Assembly: GCA_003569705.1 (NCBI GenBank)
Contig: BGOU01000007.1
Location: 124,001-188,000, forward strand
Direction: 5' to 3'
From: Nitrosarchaeum sp.
GTDB lineage: Archaea > Thermoproteota > Nitrososphaeria > Nitrososphaerales > Nitrosopumilaceae
DNA length: 64,000 nucleotides
Positions 35,516 to 44,822 of this stretch are shown in pieces. The notes beneath the pieces are model-generated. The model searched no databases. It saw only the letters and a list, made by a program, of their open reading frames with translations, and had not been told where the DNA came from. A program made the translations under genes and the position numbers. Position 1 is the first letter of the stretch, and each line of letters begins with the position of its first letter.

Positions 35516-35953
35516 ATGAGCGATATAACAATTAGAAAATTACAAAAAGATGATCTGTGGAATGGATTTTTAATTACATTAGATTCGCTTCGTCAAGCAA
35601 GCAACATAGATAAAAAAACTGCAGAAAAAATATTTGATAAAATAAATTCAAACCCAGATCACATTGTTGCAGTTGCTGTGATAGAAGGAAAGATAGTTGG
35701 TTCAACTACACTGCTAATAGAAACCAAGTTTATTCATAATGGGGGTAGGGTTGGTCATATAGAAGATGTTGTAGTAGACAAAAAGTATCAAAGAAAAGGA
35801 ATAGGAGAGAAAATTATCACATATCTCTTAAGATATGCAAAAGACCAGGGATGTTACAAAACTATTCTGGATTGCGTGGATGACGTAAAACCATTTTATG
35901 AAAAATTGGGCTTTAAACATAATGCAAATGCATTAAGATTTGATCACATCTAG
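35516..35953 (+). CDS. GNAT acetyltransferase, glucosamine-6-phosphate N-acetyltransferase-like
   Basis: 145 aa, full GNAT fold: 'IRKLQKDDLWNGFLITLDSL' at the N-terminus, 'GRVGHIEDVVVDKKYQRKGI' with the acetyl-CoA Q/RxxGxG loop, and 'GCYKTILDCVDDVKPFYEKL'. This series is close to eukaryotic GNA1. Together with the nucleotidyltransferase 10 bp upstream it suggests UDP-GlcNAc supply, for S-layer glycans or N-glycosylation. The substrate is inferred. Confidence 0.78.
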   Translation: MSDITIRKLQKDDLWNGFLITLDSLRQASNIDKKTAEKIFDKINSNPDHIVAVAVIEGKIVGSTTLLIETKFIHNGGRVGHIEDVVVDKKYQRKGIGEKIITYLLRYAKDQGCYKTILDCVDDVKPFYEKLGFKHNANALRFDHI

Positions 35954-36438
35954 AAATATTCTTTTTTTGGGCGTTTCTTGTTTGTTTTTATCAGAATAAG
36001 TCCAACTATCATCACAGGAATAGAGATGCCCATGAAAAGTGGTGGAGTTATGAATACAGCGTCAGTGACATAGGAAGCAACGAGTTTATCTAAAAGAGTG
36101 TAGCAATACGCCATTCCAATTAACAAAATTATTCCACCAGTAAGTATCAGAGAACCAATTTGTTTAGACCCATAACGTCTTGACAGAATAAACGAAAGTC
36201 CGGCTAAAATAGATGCAGGAGCCACTCCAATAGAAATGAATTGAAGAATTTTTGGACTGGGGTCAAATGAAACACCAAATTCTAGATTTGTAGCAACGTC
36301 AGTCATAAAATGATAGATTGAAATTAATTCTCCAGCAAACATTGCAAATAATCCAACACTTGCAATTGCAGCCCATTTTTCAAGTGACACAATATTAACA
36401 AAATCTAGTTGATAATTAAACTGTTCAAACGATACCAA
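35950..36438 (-). CDS. Membrane protein, four to five helices, coupled to galT
   Basis: 162 aa with hydrophobic segments at about 22-42, 66-86, 95-115 and 132-153 and a Lys-rich tail. TTG start 36438 overlaps the end of galT by 14 nt. Its 3' end overlaps the acetyltransferase stop. No family recognised. Confidence 0.6.
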   Translation of the reverse strand: MVSFEQFNYQLDFVNIVSLEKWAAIASVGLFAMFAGELISIYHFMTDVATNLEFGVSFDPSPKILQFISIGVAPASILAGLSFILSRRYGSKQIGSLILTGGIILLIGMAYCYTLLDKLVASYVTDAVFITPPLFMGISIPVMIVGLILIKTNKKRPKKEYF

Positions 36439-37441
36439 CTAGATTGGCTAATTCTTTTCTGCAAGACGCACCAAGTTTTTCTGCTGCCTGTTCGGGAGAC
36501 AAGTCATTAAGGAAAATACCATAACCGCGCTCAAGACCTGACCAAGATTTGGTTATTGGATAAATTTCAATATGCCAATGAATTTGTCTACTATTTTTCT
36601 TTTCAGGAGATAAATGAAATACCATGTTATAGGAAACGTCTTTAACTGTTTTTGCCAAACCGCCAAGTGTAGAACGTAAAATAAGGGATAAATCATTGAT
36701 TTCTTTTTGAGTAATTTTAGAAAAACTAGTCGTATGTTTTTTTGGAGAAATACAAAACTCATATGGATATGATGGTGCCCAAGGACAAAATGCAATGAAA
36801 CCTTCAGTTTGAAGAACTTGTCTAGGACCACCCATTTCAGCGTTAACAGTTTGACACATTGGACATACTCCTTTTTCATTAAGAATTTTGTAAGATGCTT
36901 CTGCCTCTGCTTCAATAATAGGAGGAATTGTTGAAAATGTCAAGATATTCAAATGAGGGTGTGGATTTTGACTACCTGCAAGCTCACCCTGATCAGCATA
37001 AATTGAAACATATGTCACACCTTTTTGTGTATAAAGCCAACGTAATCGATCCTGAACAACTACGAGTATGTTTGACCATTGCTCAGTATCAATTGTAGCT
37101 AGAGTGTCCTTTTCTTTAGGGGAAGCAACTACAATGTAATGATAACCGTAAGCTGGTTCACTATAATGAGGTCGATCACTGTACGAGTTTTCAGTCTCAA
37201 TTGAAACTATAGGATTCTTACTTTCAAAAACTCTAATCGACCAACCTTGAACATATTCATCATCAAAATCTTGAAGACGTTGCAACATGCCGTCTTTTGC
37301 AACTAGTGAAAGAACAGATGGATTTGTCATAGCTTCGTTTCCAGGAGCAAAAGGAGATTTTTTTAGATCAATGACTTTATCATCTTTTTTAGAGACAATC
37401 ATAAAACGCTCAGAAGCATAATCTTTGCGCATGTCCCCCAT
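36425..37441 (-). CDS. galT: Galactose-1-phosphate uridylyltransferase-like (HIT superfamily)
   Basis: GalT swaps UMP between UDP-glucose and galactose-1-phosphate. Features: the HPH motif at H161 and H163 ('NPHPHLNIL'), the zinc pair C193/C196 ('GVCPMC'), and the nucleophile region H288/H290 ('IHWHIEIYP'). 338 aa. HIT-family NDP-sugar phosphorylases are an alternative. It is divergent from apgM across 190 bp. Confidence 0.85.
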   Translation of the reverse strand: MGDMRKDYASERFMIVSKKDDKVIDLKKSPFAPGNEAMTNPSVLSLVAKDGMLQRLQDFDDEYVQGWSIRVFESKNPIVSIETENSYSDRPHYSEPAYGYHYIVVASPKEKDTLATIDTEQWSNILVVVQDRLRWLYTQKGVTYVSIYADQGELAGSQNPHPHLNILTFSTIPPIIEAEAEASYKILNEKGVCPMCQTVNAEMGGPRQVLQTEGFIAFCPWAPSYPYEFCISPKKHTTSFSKITQKEINDLSLILRSTLGGLAKTVKDVSYNMVFHLSPEKKNSRQIHWHIEIYPITKSWSGLERGYGIFLNDLSPEQAAEKLGASCRKELANLVGIV

Positions 37442-37634
37442 AATTCATACTTGAAGTTTAAGTATGTTAAAACGTTTTCCAATACACTGAAAAATTAAAA
37501 AATAAAAAACCAGAGTTAAAATAAAATTTCATTTTAATAAAATACATCATTCATCAATGATACAAATATTTTGTAGTAAAAATTATCAAATGGTTTTCCA
37601 AATTGTAGAAATTTTATTTTGATCGCATATTTTG

Positions 37635-38969
37635 ATGCAAGATTTAAAGGAGAGCAGTAAAAAATTGGGAAATATGGACAGTATCAATAATTCAGATATT
37701 CATATGATTTACGTCCTTTTAGATGGAGTCGGTGATCTTCCACATCCTGATTTAGAGGGTAAAACACCACTTGAGGCTGCCAATACACCAACTCTTGACA
37801 AATTGGCACAAAACGGAGTAATTGGAGAAGTGATTTCAGTAGGAAAAGGAATCGCTCCAGAATCAGACATTGCAGTTTTCAATATGCTAGGATATAGATT
37901 TCATCATGTAGATTATGCAGGTAGAGGCGTCATAGAAGCAATTGGTGTTGGAATTGACTTTAAAGATGGAGACTTGGCATTGAGAGGAAATTATGCCACA
38001 TTAAATGATGAAGGGATAATTATCGACAGACGTGCAGGAAGACACATCGAAAAAAATGATGCCGATGGAATTGCAAAAGAAATTGAAAATAAAATTAAAT
38101 TCTCATATCCAAATACATCAGTAGTTGTATCACCCACAATAGGACATAGAGTCACAGTAAGAATTAGAACAGATGGTGAAAAACTGTCATCGCAAATAAC
38201 CAATACAGATCCTGCATATGGCAGGGTAGAGGGCATGGGAATAGCAAAAGCGGTTGGAGATTTTTTACGAATTGAAAAATGTTTTCCTCTCGAAGAGACA
38301 GAAATTGCCAAGAAAACAGCAAAATTGGTTAATGAGTTTACAGAGCAATCATTAAAAATTATGAAAGAAAGTTCAATCAACAAAAAAAGAAATGATGCTA
38401 AAAAGAAAAGTTTGAGTTGTATTTTACTAAGAGATGCAGGAAACAAATATCCAGATGTAAAACCCATCAATGAAATGTATTCTATGAATTTCTCATGTAT
38501 TGTAGATATGCCTGTGGAGCTTGGAATTTCAGAAGTACTAAAAATGAAAGCATATGAAGCAGGAGGGTTGACAGATTATGAAGAGAAAGCAAAAGTGGCT
38601 GCAAAAGCAATGGAAACTCAAAATGTAATTTATGTTCACCTAAAAGGACCAGATGAATTTGGGCATGATGGTGATGCGATTGGAAAAATGAAAAACATTG
38701 AAGAGATTGATCAACGATTTTTCAAAACATTACTTGAAAATATTGATTCTAGTAAAGTAGCCATAGTTATTTCTGCAGATCATTCAACTCCATGTATCAA
38801 TAAAGGTCACAGTGATGATCCAGTGCCAATTTTAGTGTCAGGCGACTTTATCAAAAATGATGGTACTACAAGAATGACTGAAAATCAAGCTAAGAAAGGA
38901 AGTATAGGTCTTATTCAAGGAGCTGATGTAGTAACAACAGCTCTTAATTTAATTAAATCTCAAATATAA
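37635..38969 (+). CDS. apgM: Phosphoglycerate mutase, 2,3-BPG-independent archaeal type
   Basis: Interconverts 3- and 2-phosphoglycerate. Alkaline-phosphatase superfamily metal sites are visible: 'VLLDGVGDLPHPDLEGKTPL' at the N-terminus, the nucleophile Ser in 'GIAPESDIAVFNMLGY', 'YAGRGVIEA', 'DPAYGRVEGMG', 'HLKGPDEFGHDGD' and 'ISADHSTPCINKGHSDDPVP'. About 444 aa. The start is uncertain: ATG 37635, TTG 37665 (GGAG 12 nt upstream) and ATG 37674 are all in frame. Convergent with the DUF309 gene (17-nt overlap). Confidence 0.9.
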   Translation: MQDLKESSKKLGNMDSINNSDIHMIYVLLDGVGDLPHPDLEGKTPLEAANTPTLDKLAQNGVIGEVISVGKGIAPESDIAVFNMLGYRFHHVDYAGRGVIEAIGVGIDFKDGDLALRGNYATLNDEGIIIDRRAGRHIEKNDADGIAKEIENKIKFSYPNTSVVVSPTIGHRVTVRIRTDGEKLSSQITNTDPAYGRVEGMGIAKAVGDFLRIEKCFPLEETEIAKKTAKLVNEFTEQSLKIMKESSINKKRNDAKKKSLSCILLRDAGNKYPDVKPINEMYSMNFSCIVDMPVELGISEVLKMKAYEAGGLTDYEEKAKVAAKAMETQNVIYVHLKGPDEFGHDGDAIGKMKNIEEIDQRFFKTLLENIDSSKVAIVISADHSTPCINKGHSDDPVPILVSGDFIKNDGTTRMTENQAKKGSIGLIQGADVVTTALNLIKSQI

Positions 38970-39537
38970 TCAAATCTTTAATTTTCTGCATTTCTTTTAT
39001 TTTATTTCTAATCCTATCAACATCAATGTTACCATACATGGCAGGAGAATCACCTAATTTTTCTAATGCACGGCCTAACATACCAACACCAATACGGTTC
39101 TCATCTTTTTGTTTATGAGCAAAAGCTACGGCAAGAAGAATAATTCCTTGTACAAGTTCTTTTTCTGTACCATAACATTTTTTCCAAACGCCTTCCAAAG
39201 ATTCATGACTTTCCCAAAATCGTTCATTATTAAAATAAAAAATACCATCCTTGATTCCCTCTTCTTTTTCAATTTTTTCTTCAACTACATGTCTTGTATT
39301 ATCTAATTCACCAATTGGACTTAATTTTCCAATTAACATATCCAACTCATCTGGATTAACAGAAACATCAAATTCTACAAATTTACTTGCTACACGAGCA
39401 ACTCTTATCGAAGCGTTCATGTCGGAACAGATCTCTCTTGCTCTATGAACAAGATTAGGTGAATCTATCGTGTCATATCCAATATTTTTTAAATGAATCA
39501 TGTATCGTTCCATATGGTAATTTAACTGAAATTTCAT
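38953..39537 (-). CDS. DUF309-domain protein
   Basis: The C-terminal half has the DUF309 signature 'FNNERFWESHESLEGVWKKC' and 'ELVQGIILLAVAFAH', a helical domain with conserved W, H and E of unknown function. The N-terminal half is a separate domain. I choose ATG 39537 (MKFQLNYHMER); the frame is open to 39558. Divergent from the S24e gene. Confidence 0.75.
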   Translation of the reverse strand: MKFQLNYHMERYMIHLKNIGYDTIDSPNLVHRAREICSDMNASIRVARVASKFVEFDVSVNPDELDMLIGKLSPIGELDNTRHVVEEKIEKEEGIKDGIFYFNNERFWESHESLEGVWKKCYGTEKELVQGIILLAVAFAHKQKDENRIGVGMLGRALEKLGDSPAMYGNIDVDRIRNKIKEMQKIKDLIIFEI

Positions 39538-39562
39538 AAATTTGTTCTCTAATTTCAATCAA

Positions 39563-39570
39563 GGTTTATA
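39563..39570 (+). promoter_or_regulatory. TATA-like box for the S24e-S27ae operon
   Basis: AGGTTTATATG, centred on TTTATATG, lies about 26 nt before ATG 39597, giving a nearly leaderless transcript. Confidence 0.35.
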
Positions 39571-39596
39571 TGAAATATCTTAAGGATTTTGGGTAC

Positions 39597-39938
39597 ATGT
39601 CTATTATTCAAACGGTAAATGACGTAAATAACACCTTCTTATCAAGAAGAGAGTTAATCTGTAATTTTACAGGATTGGGAGGTAAACTCAAAAAACTTGA
39701 AGCCGTAGATATGATTACAAAAGAATTCAAACTATCAGGAAAAGTAGTAATTCCCATGAGATTACAAACGCATGTGGGAAAACCACTGGTCACAGGAACT
39801 TTCTATGTTTATGAAGATGAAGTGCTTGCAAAAAAACACATCAATCCAGTAATATTTGAAAGATTGGAAAAATCAAAAGCAAAACTAGCTGAAGCAGAGG
39901 GTGCTGCAGCAGAATCAAAATCGGAGAAAACTGAATAA
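39597..39938 (+). CDS. rps24e: 30S ribosomal protein S24e
   Basis: Small-subunit protein of archaea and eukaryotes. 'NTFLSRRELICNFTGLGGKL', 'MITKEFKLSGKVVIP', 'MRLQTHVGKPLVTGTFYVYE' and an acidic Lys/Glu/Ala tail. The frame extends to 39570, but the family start and TATA spacing fit ATG 39597 (113 aa). Overlaps the S27ae start by one base (TAATG). Confidence 0.9.
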   Translation: MSIIQTVNDVNNTFLSRRELICNFTGLGGKLKKLEAVDMITKEFKLSGKVVIPMRLQTHVGKPLVTGTFYVYEDEVLAKKHINPVIFERLEKSKAKLAEAEGAAAESKSEKTE

Positions 39939-40129
39939 TGGCAGCAAAAAAAGCATCAGCTGGAAAAAAAGGTTCCAGTCCAAATGTCTATAAATATTTT
40001 AAAATTGACGGAGACAAATTAACAAGAGGTAGAAAAAATTGCTCCAGATGTGGAAAAGGAGTTTTCATGTCCAAACATAAAGATAGAAACACATGTGGAA
40101 AATGTGGATTGACAGAATTTAATCAATAA
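39938..40129 (+). CDS. rps27ae: 30S ribosomal protein S27ae
   Basis: 63-aa zinc-ribbon ribosomal protein, fused to ubiquitin in eukaryotes but free here. 'YKYFKIDGDKLTRGRKNCSR', then CxxC pairs in 'NCSRCGKGVFM' and 'NTCGKCGLTEF'. Co-transcribed with S24e, the usual archaeal order. Confidence 0.95.
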   Translation: MAAKKASAGKKGSSPNVYKYFKIDGDKLTRGRKNCSRCGKGVFMSKHKDRNTCGKCGLTEFNQ

Positions 40130-40256
40130 AGTTCTTCTTATTACAACAGATTTTATTCAATTTAAAATAAAAAATATACCGTTAACATATAAAATTATTA
40201 AACATTAGAAAAAATTCCAAATAAAATATAATAACAAGATAAGTCGTAGTGAAAAA

Positions 40257-40613
40257 ATGGATTATGAAGAATTATGTGATAAAGTGTTAAAAATAGATTC
40301 GTGTGTCAGATTTACTGGGGTTTTAGATTCTAAAGGAGATTTAGTAATTGAGAGAAAAAGGGATGATGCAAAATTGCTTAATTCAGATGAAGCAAAAATG
40401 TCAATTCATTATACGTTTGAGAGATGGACACGTCTTCAAAATTTATCGCATAGATTCGGTAAAGAAAAATCATCAATTACAGAATATGAGAAAGTTACTT
40501 TGATCAGTCTACATCTTAATGGAAATCTATTTTTGTTAAGTATAGACCCAGGGGCAGATTATATGAATATAATTTCTAAAACTAATTCAATAATTACAGA
40601 GTTCCAAAATTAA
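40257..40613 (+). CDS. Hypothetical protein, paralog of 47611-47973
   Basis: 118 aa starting 'MDYEELCDKVLKIDSCVRF'. It shares length, the start M(D/N)YE..C..(V/I)L....(C/I)RF, 'EY(E/D)' near residue 77 and a C-terminal 'LFLLSIDPGADYMNIISK' with the gene at 47611-47973. The layout suggests a small alpha/beta signalling-type domain (roadblock-like); it may be the family filed as DUF6659, but I cannot confirm that. Confidence 0.6.
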   Translation: MDYEELCDKVLKIDSCVRFTGVLDSKGDLVIERKRDDAKLLNSDEAKMSIHYTFERWTRLQNLSHRFGKEKSSITEYEKVTLISLHLNGNLFLLSIDPGADYMNIISKTNSIITEFQN

Positions 40614-40692
40614 TTATTCATAAAAACAAACCTATCTAATCAATGCGTATAATAAAAAATTCAGAAAATATTGCAATATAATGAAAGGTATA

Positions 40693-41400
40693 TCAGTAAA
40701 GTTTTTTCTTGTGAATTTTAGCACTTTTTTGTTCTAATTGGTCTATTCGATGTAAAAATACAGGATCAAGTTTTATTTTAGACAAGGATTCAGCAGATAA
40801 TTTGACAGTATTAGCATCAAGGGAGATGTTTATTTTTGGAAGATTTTTCTCTAACCAAAATTGAATTACTTTATCTTCTAACTTATGATCTCTAAAACCT
40901 GCTGGGAATCGTTTTGTGATATGATCTAACAGAGTTCTATCTTTGAATACCACCTTGGGTTCAAACAATCTCGCCTCATCAGCATAGACACTTTCAAAAA
41001 GATTTCCAGTGATTTCATCTGAAAGTAAATCCATTTTAGAAATTTTTCGAATTAATTCAAGAAAATGTAAAAACTCATGTGCCAAAATTGCATGAATTGT
41101 ACCTTTAAGTCCATATGCAATTAAGGGTGCAGAAATCTGAATTACAACATGAAATTTATCATCAAAAAATATTGGAATAGTGCGAGCAAACAATATTCCA
41201 AATTCATAAGAATTTGGATTAGGAGATGAAATAACAATGGATGGTTCTACGTAAGCTGTAGGATAACGTATTCCTGAGGCTTTTTCAATCCTATTAATGC
41301 CATCCACAACGATAGGAAAACGTTTTACAATAAGGTCATAGACATCGTCTGGAATTAATCCCTTAAGGTGTGCCTCTTTCATTCGTATTAACGGATCCAA
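40693..41400 (-). CDS. Putative HExxH metallopeptidase-like protein
   Basis: 235 aa, soluble. The motif HEFLH (H108, E109, H112) in 'HAILAHEFLHFLELIRKI' is the zincin signature; a downstream acidic third ligand could be in 'LLSDEITGNLFE'. TTG start at 41400; an ATG seven codons in is possible. No peptidase family recognised; HExxH alone can occur by chance. Confidence 0.6.
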   Translation of the reverse strand: MDPLIRMKEAHLKGLIPDDVYDLIVKRFPIVVDGINRIEKASGIRYPTAYVEPSIVISSPNPNSYEFGILFARTIPIFFDDKFHVVIQISAPLIAYGLKGTIHAILAHEFLHFLELIRKISKMDLLSDEITGNLFESVYADEARLFEPKVVFKDRTLLDHITKRFPAGFRDHKLEDKVIQFWLEKNLPKINISLDANTVKLSAESLSKIKLDPVFLHRIDQLEQKSAKIHKKKLY

Positions 41401-41439
41401 TGTATCCTCTCGAGAAATTTGAATGTAAAAAGGTTGATC

Positions 41440-41556
41440 CTATTTGGATTTCGACTTTCTGGATTTTGGCTTGCCTGATTTTGCTGTCTTTTTTCTACGT
41501 CTGTCAGCTCTTTGATCGGCATGTCTCTTATGTTTACTTTTTTTTCGTATTGGCAT
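41440..41556 (-). CDS. 38-aa highly basic protein
   Basis: ATG 41556 to TAG 41440. The product begins 'MPIRKKSKHKRHADQRADRR' and ends 'KTAKSGKPKSRKSKSK': about half Lys/Arg, no hydrophobic core. Such proteins bind nucleic acid, for example very small ribosomal proteins. It lies between two minus-strand genes. No family recognised; similar in size and charge, but not clearly in sequence, to L41e. Confidence 0.55.
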   Translation of the reverse strand: MPIRKKSKHKRHADQRADRRRKKTAKSGKPKSRKSKSK

Positions 41557-41592
41557 GATTTATGTAAAAAATCAGGTATTAGTTAATTGTTA

Positions 41593-42741
41593 TCATTTTA
41601 GGTCAATTTCAAGAAAATCAAACGTTATACACGTACATTTGTCATTCATTATTTGCCGAATTCCAGGAGTTACATCATCGCCATCCACAAAGTGTTTTAC
41701 AGGCAATCCACCTTCTGCTTTAATAAATAAAGTAAAACAATTTTTTGAAGTTTTCTTATATTTTAAATCAGAAATGACTTTTTCAGATCGTTTTCCAGAT
41801 GTTTCATAAACCACTACAGGTCCATTGAGAATACTCTTTAATTTTGCCATAGTTGCAGGTAAAATTTCATTTTCTGTAGAAATTTTCAATTCTATTGAGG
41901 AATTAAATTTGATTGGTGTTTTTGGAGGTAAAGAAATTATTTTGCAATTATGCATAACAACAGAATCAGACGTTATTTTTCTTGGTAGAATAAGATCTCT
42001 TTTGAATGGATTTTGAATCTTGACAAAAAATGGTCTCCCAGAACCTAAAACTAGACTAGATTTATCTTCTCCACCAACCCAGGTAAATTTTGCAGTCGTT
42101 CCTCCAAATTTATCAAAAAGAAATTCAGAAAGTTTGCCTTCAACACTATCATATTCAGAGATACCATGGAAATCACAACACCTGCAACCTTTTCCAGAAC
42201 AATTAACACAAGATTTTTGTTTTTGAGGTAATCCTCTTTCGGATTTAGTGTACCTTCCATGTAATAAAATAGGCTTTGAGCGTAGTTGGCATGATTCATC
42301 TTTAAAATTAATTGTAAAAGTAAGATCAGGGTTTAGAAAATCAATTGTTTTCTTTGTTTTTTTAATGAATTGTTTCCCAAGTTCTTTGGTAATATCAGTC
42401 TTAACACTATCAATTCCCCTAAGTTTGTATTTTGATCTTATGTAATCATCTCGATCTATTACAGATGGCTTAATCAAAGCCCCTACAATCATAGATGAAA
42501 AATCATATTTGGAAGAAGCATCCAACATTAATTTCAAATAAGGTGTGAGGTTATCCAGTAGATTTTTACAAATAAAACATTTTGTAGAAGATTGTCGTAC
42601 AGACATCTTTAATTTTTTTCCAAGTAATTTATTTGATGAAAGATGCAGCTGTTTAGAAAAAAGTCTGCCTAAACAACTATCACATAAATCATAATCTTGC
42701 ATGATTTGATTTGCAACAGGAATAATTTCTTTGATAGTCAT
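41593..42741 (-). CDS. pus10: tRNA pseudouridine synthase Pus10
   Basis: Archaeal Pus10 makes pseudouridine 54 and 55 in the tRNA T loop. Zinc-binding N-terminal domain with 'LCDSCLGRLF' (C20, C23) and 'TKCFICKNL' (C55, C58); catalytic domain with 'LHGRYTKSERGLPQ' and 'GGEDKSSLVLGSGRPFFVKI', whose Asp is the catalytic residue; a Cys-rich insert ('CVNCSGKGCRCC') lies between. 382 aa. Starts just downstream of SRP54 on the same strand. Confidence 0.9.
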   Translation of the reverse strand: MTIKEIIPVANQIMQDYDLCDSCLGRLFSKQLHLSSNKLLGKKLKMSVRQSSTKCFICKNLLDNLTPYLKLMLDASSKYDFSSMIVGALIKPSVIDRDDYIRSKYKLRGIDSVKTDITKELGKQFIKKTKKTIDFLNPDLTFTINFKDESCQLRSKPILLHGRYTKSERGLPQKQKSCVNCSGKGCRCCDFHGISEYDSVEGKLSEFLFDKFGGTTAKFTWVGGEDKSSLVLGSGRPFFVKIQNPFKRDLILPRKITSDSVVMHNCKIISLPPKTPIKFNSSIELKISTENEILPATMAKLKSILNGPVVVYETSGKRSEKVISDLKYKKTSKNCFTLFIKAEGGLPVKHFVDGDDVTPGIRQIMNDKCTCITFDFLEIDLK

Positions 42742-42775
42742 TTTAATTTATAATTTTTAACAAATGAAATAAGAT

Positions 42776-44100
42776 CTAACCGAATCCCATACGACGAAGT
42801 GTACCTTGCATTTGTCTGCCTTTGGATGCCTTCATCATGTTTTTGAATTTTTATAATTTTTGAGTAGTTCCTTAACTTCGTGTTCCGGCCAACCAGAACC
42901 TCTAGAAATTCTTTTAATTCGAGATGAATTTAATATATCAGGATCTGCTTTTTCTGTCTTTGTCATACTTTGAATAATGAATCTCCATTTTGACACTCTT
43001 CCTTCCATTTGATCTAATTGATCATCTTTTACCATACCTGAAAGACCAGGCATGTTATCAAGAAATCCTTTCAAAGAGCCTACTTTGGTCACTTCTTCTA
43101 ATTGATAGAAAAAATCATCCATGTTCATTTTTCCACTGGAAATTCGTTTTAGTCTGACATCGTCTCCTTCATTTTCTAATCTTTTTGCCAAATCTAAAAC
43201 TGCTTGAATATCACCCATTCCAAGTAATCTACCAACAAATCTAGTGGGTGAAAATTTTTCTAAATCATCAATTCGTTCTCCTGTTCCAACATACATGATT
43301 TGAGCACCAGTAGCTGCAGAAGCTGCAATAGCACCACCACCTTTTGCAGAACTGTCTAATTTTGTAACAATAATTCCACCAACAGGAATTGTTTTATGAA
43401 ATGCCTCAGCTTGATTGAAGCATTGTTGGCCAATGGTTCCATCAATAACAAGTATTGCAAGATCAGGATCAGTGACTTTGTTAATTTGCTCCATTTCTGC
43501 CAGTAGATCCTTTTCTTCTTTGTGTCGTCCAGCAGTATCAATTATTATTACATCTAAAGGCAATTTTTCAAAATGTTTTAAACCATTTTTCACTATGTCC
43601 GGAGAATCTTTGTTGTTTGGTTCACCGTATACTTCAACATTTGACTTTTCACACATAGTTCGTAATTGAACTAATGCTCCAGGTCGGTATGTATCAGCCC
43701 CTATCACACCAACAGCATAACCTTGTTTAATTAGGAATTTAGCAAGTTTGGCAGTTACAGTTGTTTTTCCACTTCCTTGAATTCCAAGCATGATCAACTT
43801 GTTTTGTTTACCAGGTTTGAAATCAAAATCGGTTTCTTTGCCCAACATCTTTGCAAGCTCATCATATAGAATTTTTACAATGTGATCTTTTCGGGATAAC
43901 CCTGGTGGAGGTGTTTCATTTAATGATCGTGCTTCTAATTGCTTTGTAATTTCAAGAACCAATCTCACATTGACATCAGATTGCAATAATGCTCTCTGGA
44001 CGTCTTTTGATAATTCTTTTATGAGTTCTTCATCTATACCAGAAGATTTTACAATTTTCTTGATTGCATCACGCAGATTATTCTTTAGATTATCAAGCAT
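42776..44100 (-). CDS. srp54: Signal recognition particle protein SRP54, frameshifted near the C-terminus
   Basis: SRP54 binds signal peptides and 7S RNA and uses GTP to target ribosomes to the membrane. N domain to about residue 85; GTPase with '[19 protein letters not shown]' (P-loop), '[11 protein letters not shown]', '[12 protein letters not shown]', '[12 protein letters not shown]'; M domain from about 300 ('[20 protein letters not shown]'). The open frame stops at 42835, but one missing T near 42846-42847 hides the tail: restoring it gives '[20 protein letters not shown]' and so on, to TAG 42776-42778, the usual basic Met/Gly-rich end. A true truncation of this essential gene is unlikely. 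Confidence 0.93.
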
Positions 44101-44782
44101 TGTAATTTAGCCTCGCATCCACTATTTCAAACCTTCCTCTATAGCCATCCCAAATTTTTGTTCCTTGAATGATTTCAATTGGATGTGAAAAAAGAGGGCA
44201 ATCTATGACAAACGTTTCTGCTTCTCCACCTTCAAAATTTAAATTAAAACCAAATTTTTGAGAGAGAGAGCAAAGATCAACAATGTCATTTTTTGTAATT
44301 ATTTTACCAAGCCATGAATCATCCAATCCACCTGATGAAACACTGCTAATAATGAATACAAAGTTTGAGGATATTAATTCATTCATGTACTCTAATGGAT
44401 TACGATTCCACAGCGGTGTTATTGATTTGAGATTTAACTTGTTACATAAATTTTCAAATTGTTCTTTTTGAAATTGACTTTGTATTCCACCGTGTACTAT
44501 TCCCTCTATTTGATATTCATCTATAGATTGAATTAGAATTTTTTCTAATAATTTTATTTCGTTGTCAGTCTCATCAAATTCAGATTTGATTGTCAATTGA
44601 GGAATTTGCATTGATTGTGATTGCAGATATGTCCATTGTAAATTAGGATGATGTAATAGATGACTTTCATCAGATTTAGGAAAAACACTCAAAAGACATT
44701 TTATTTCGTGATCTTGTTTTTTTGCCAAAAAAATAGAATATACACTATCCTTTCCACCTGAAAAAAGAGCAGCTAATTTCAT
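44093..44782 (-). CDS. dph6: Diphthine-ammonia ligase (ATP pyrophosphatase family)
   Basis: Last step of diphthamide formation on elongation factor aEF2. 'MKLAALFSGGKDSVYSIFLA' is the SGGKDS ATP-binding loop; 'GIVHGGIQSQFQKEQFENLC', 'TPLWNRNPLEYMNEL' and 'NFEGGEAETFVIDCPLF' are characteristic of the MJ0570/Dph6 family. 229 aa. Overlaps the SRP54 start by 8 nt, so both are in one translation-linked operon. Confidence 0.9.
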   Translation of the reverse strand: MKLAALFSGGKDSVYSIFLAKKQDHEIKCLLSVFPKSDESHLLHHPNLQWTYLQSQSMQIPQLTIKSEFDETDNEIKLLEKILIQSIDEYQIEGIVHGGIQSQFQKEQFENLCNKLNLKSITPLWNRNPLEYMNELISSNFVFIISSVSSGGLDDSWLGKIITKNDIVDLCSLSQKFGFNLNFEGGEAETFVIDCPLFSHPIEIIQGTKIWDGYRGRFEIVDARLNYNA

Positions 44783-44822
44783 ATTAATAAAAAAAACGGC
44801 TTAACAAATCTTCAAAGAAAAG

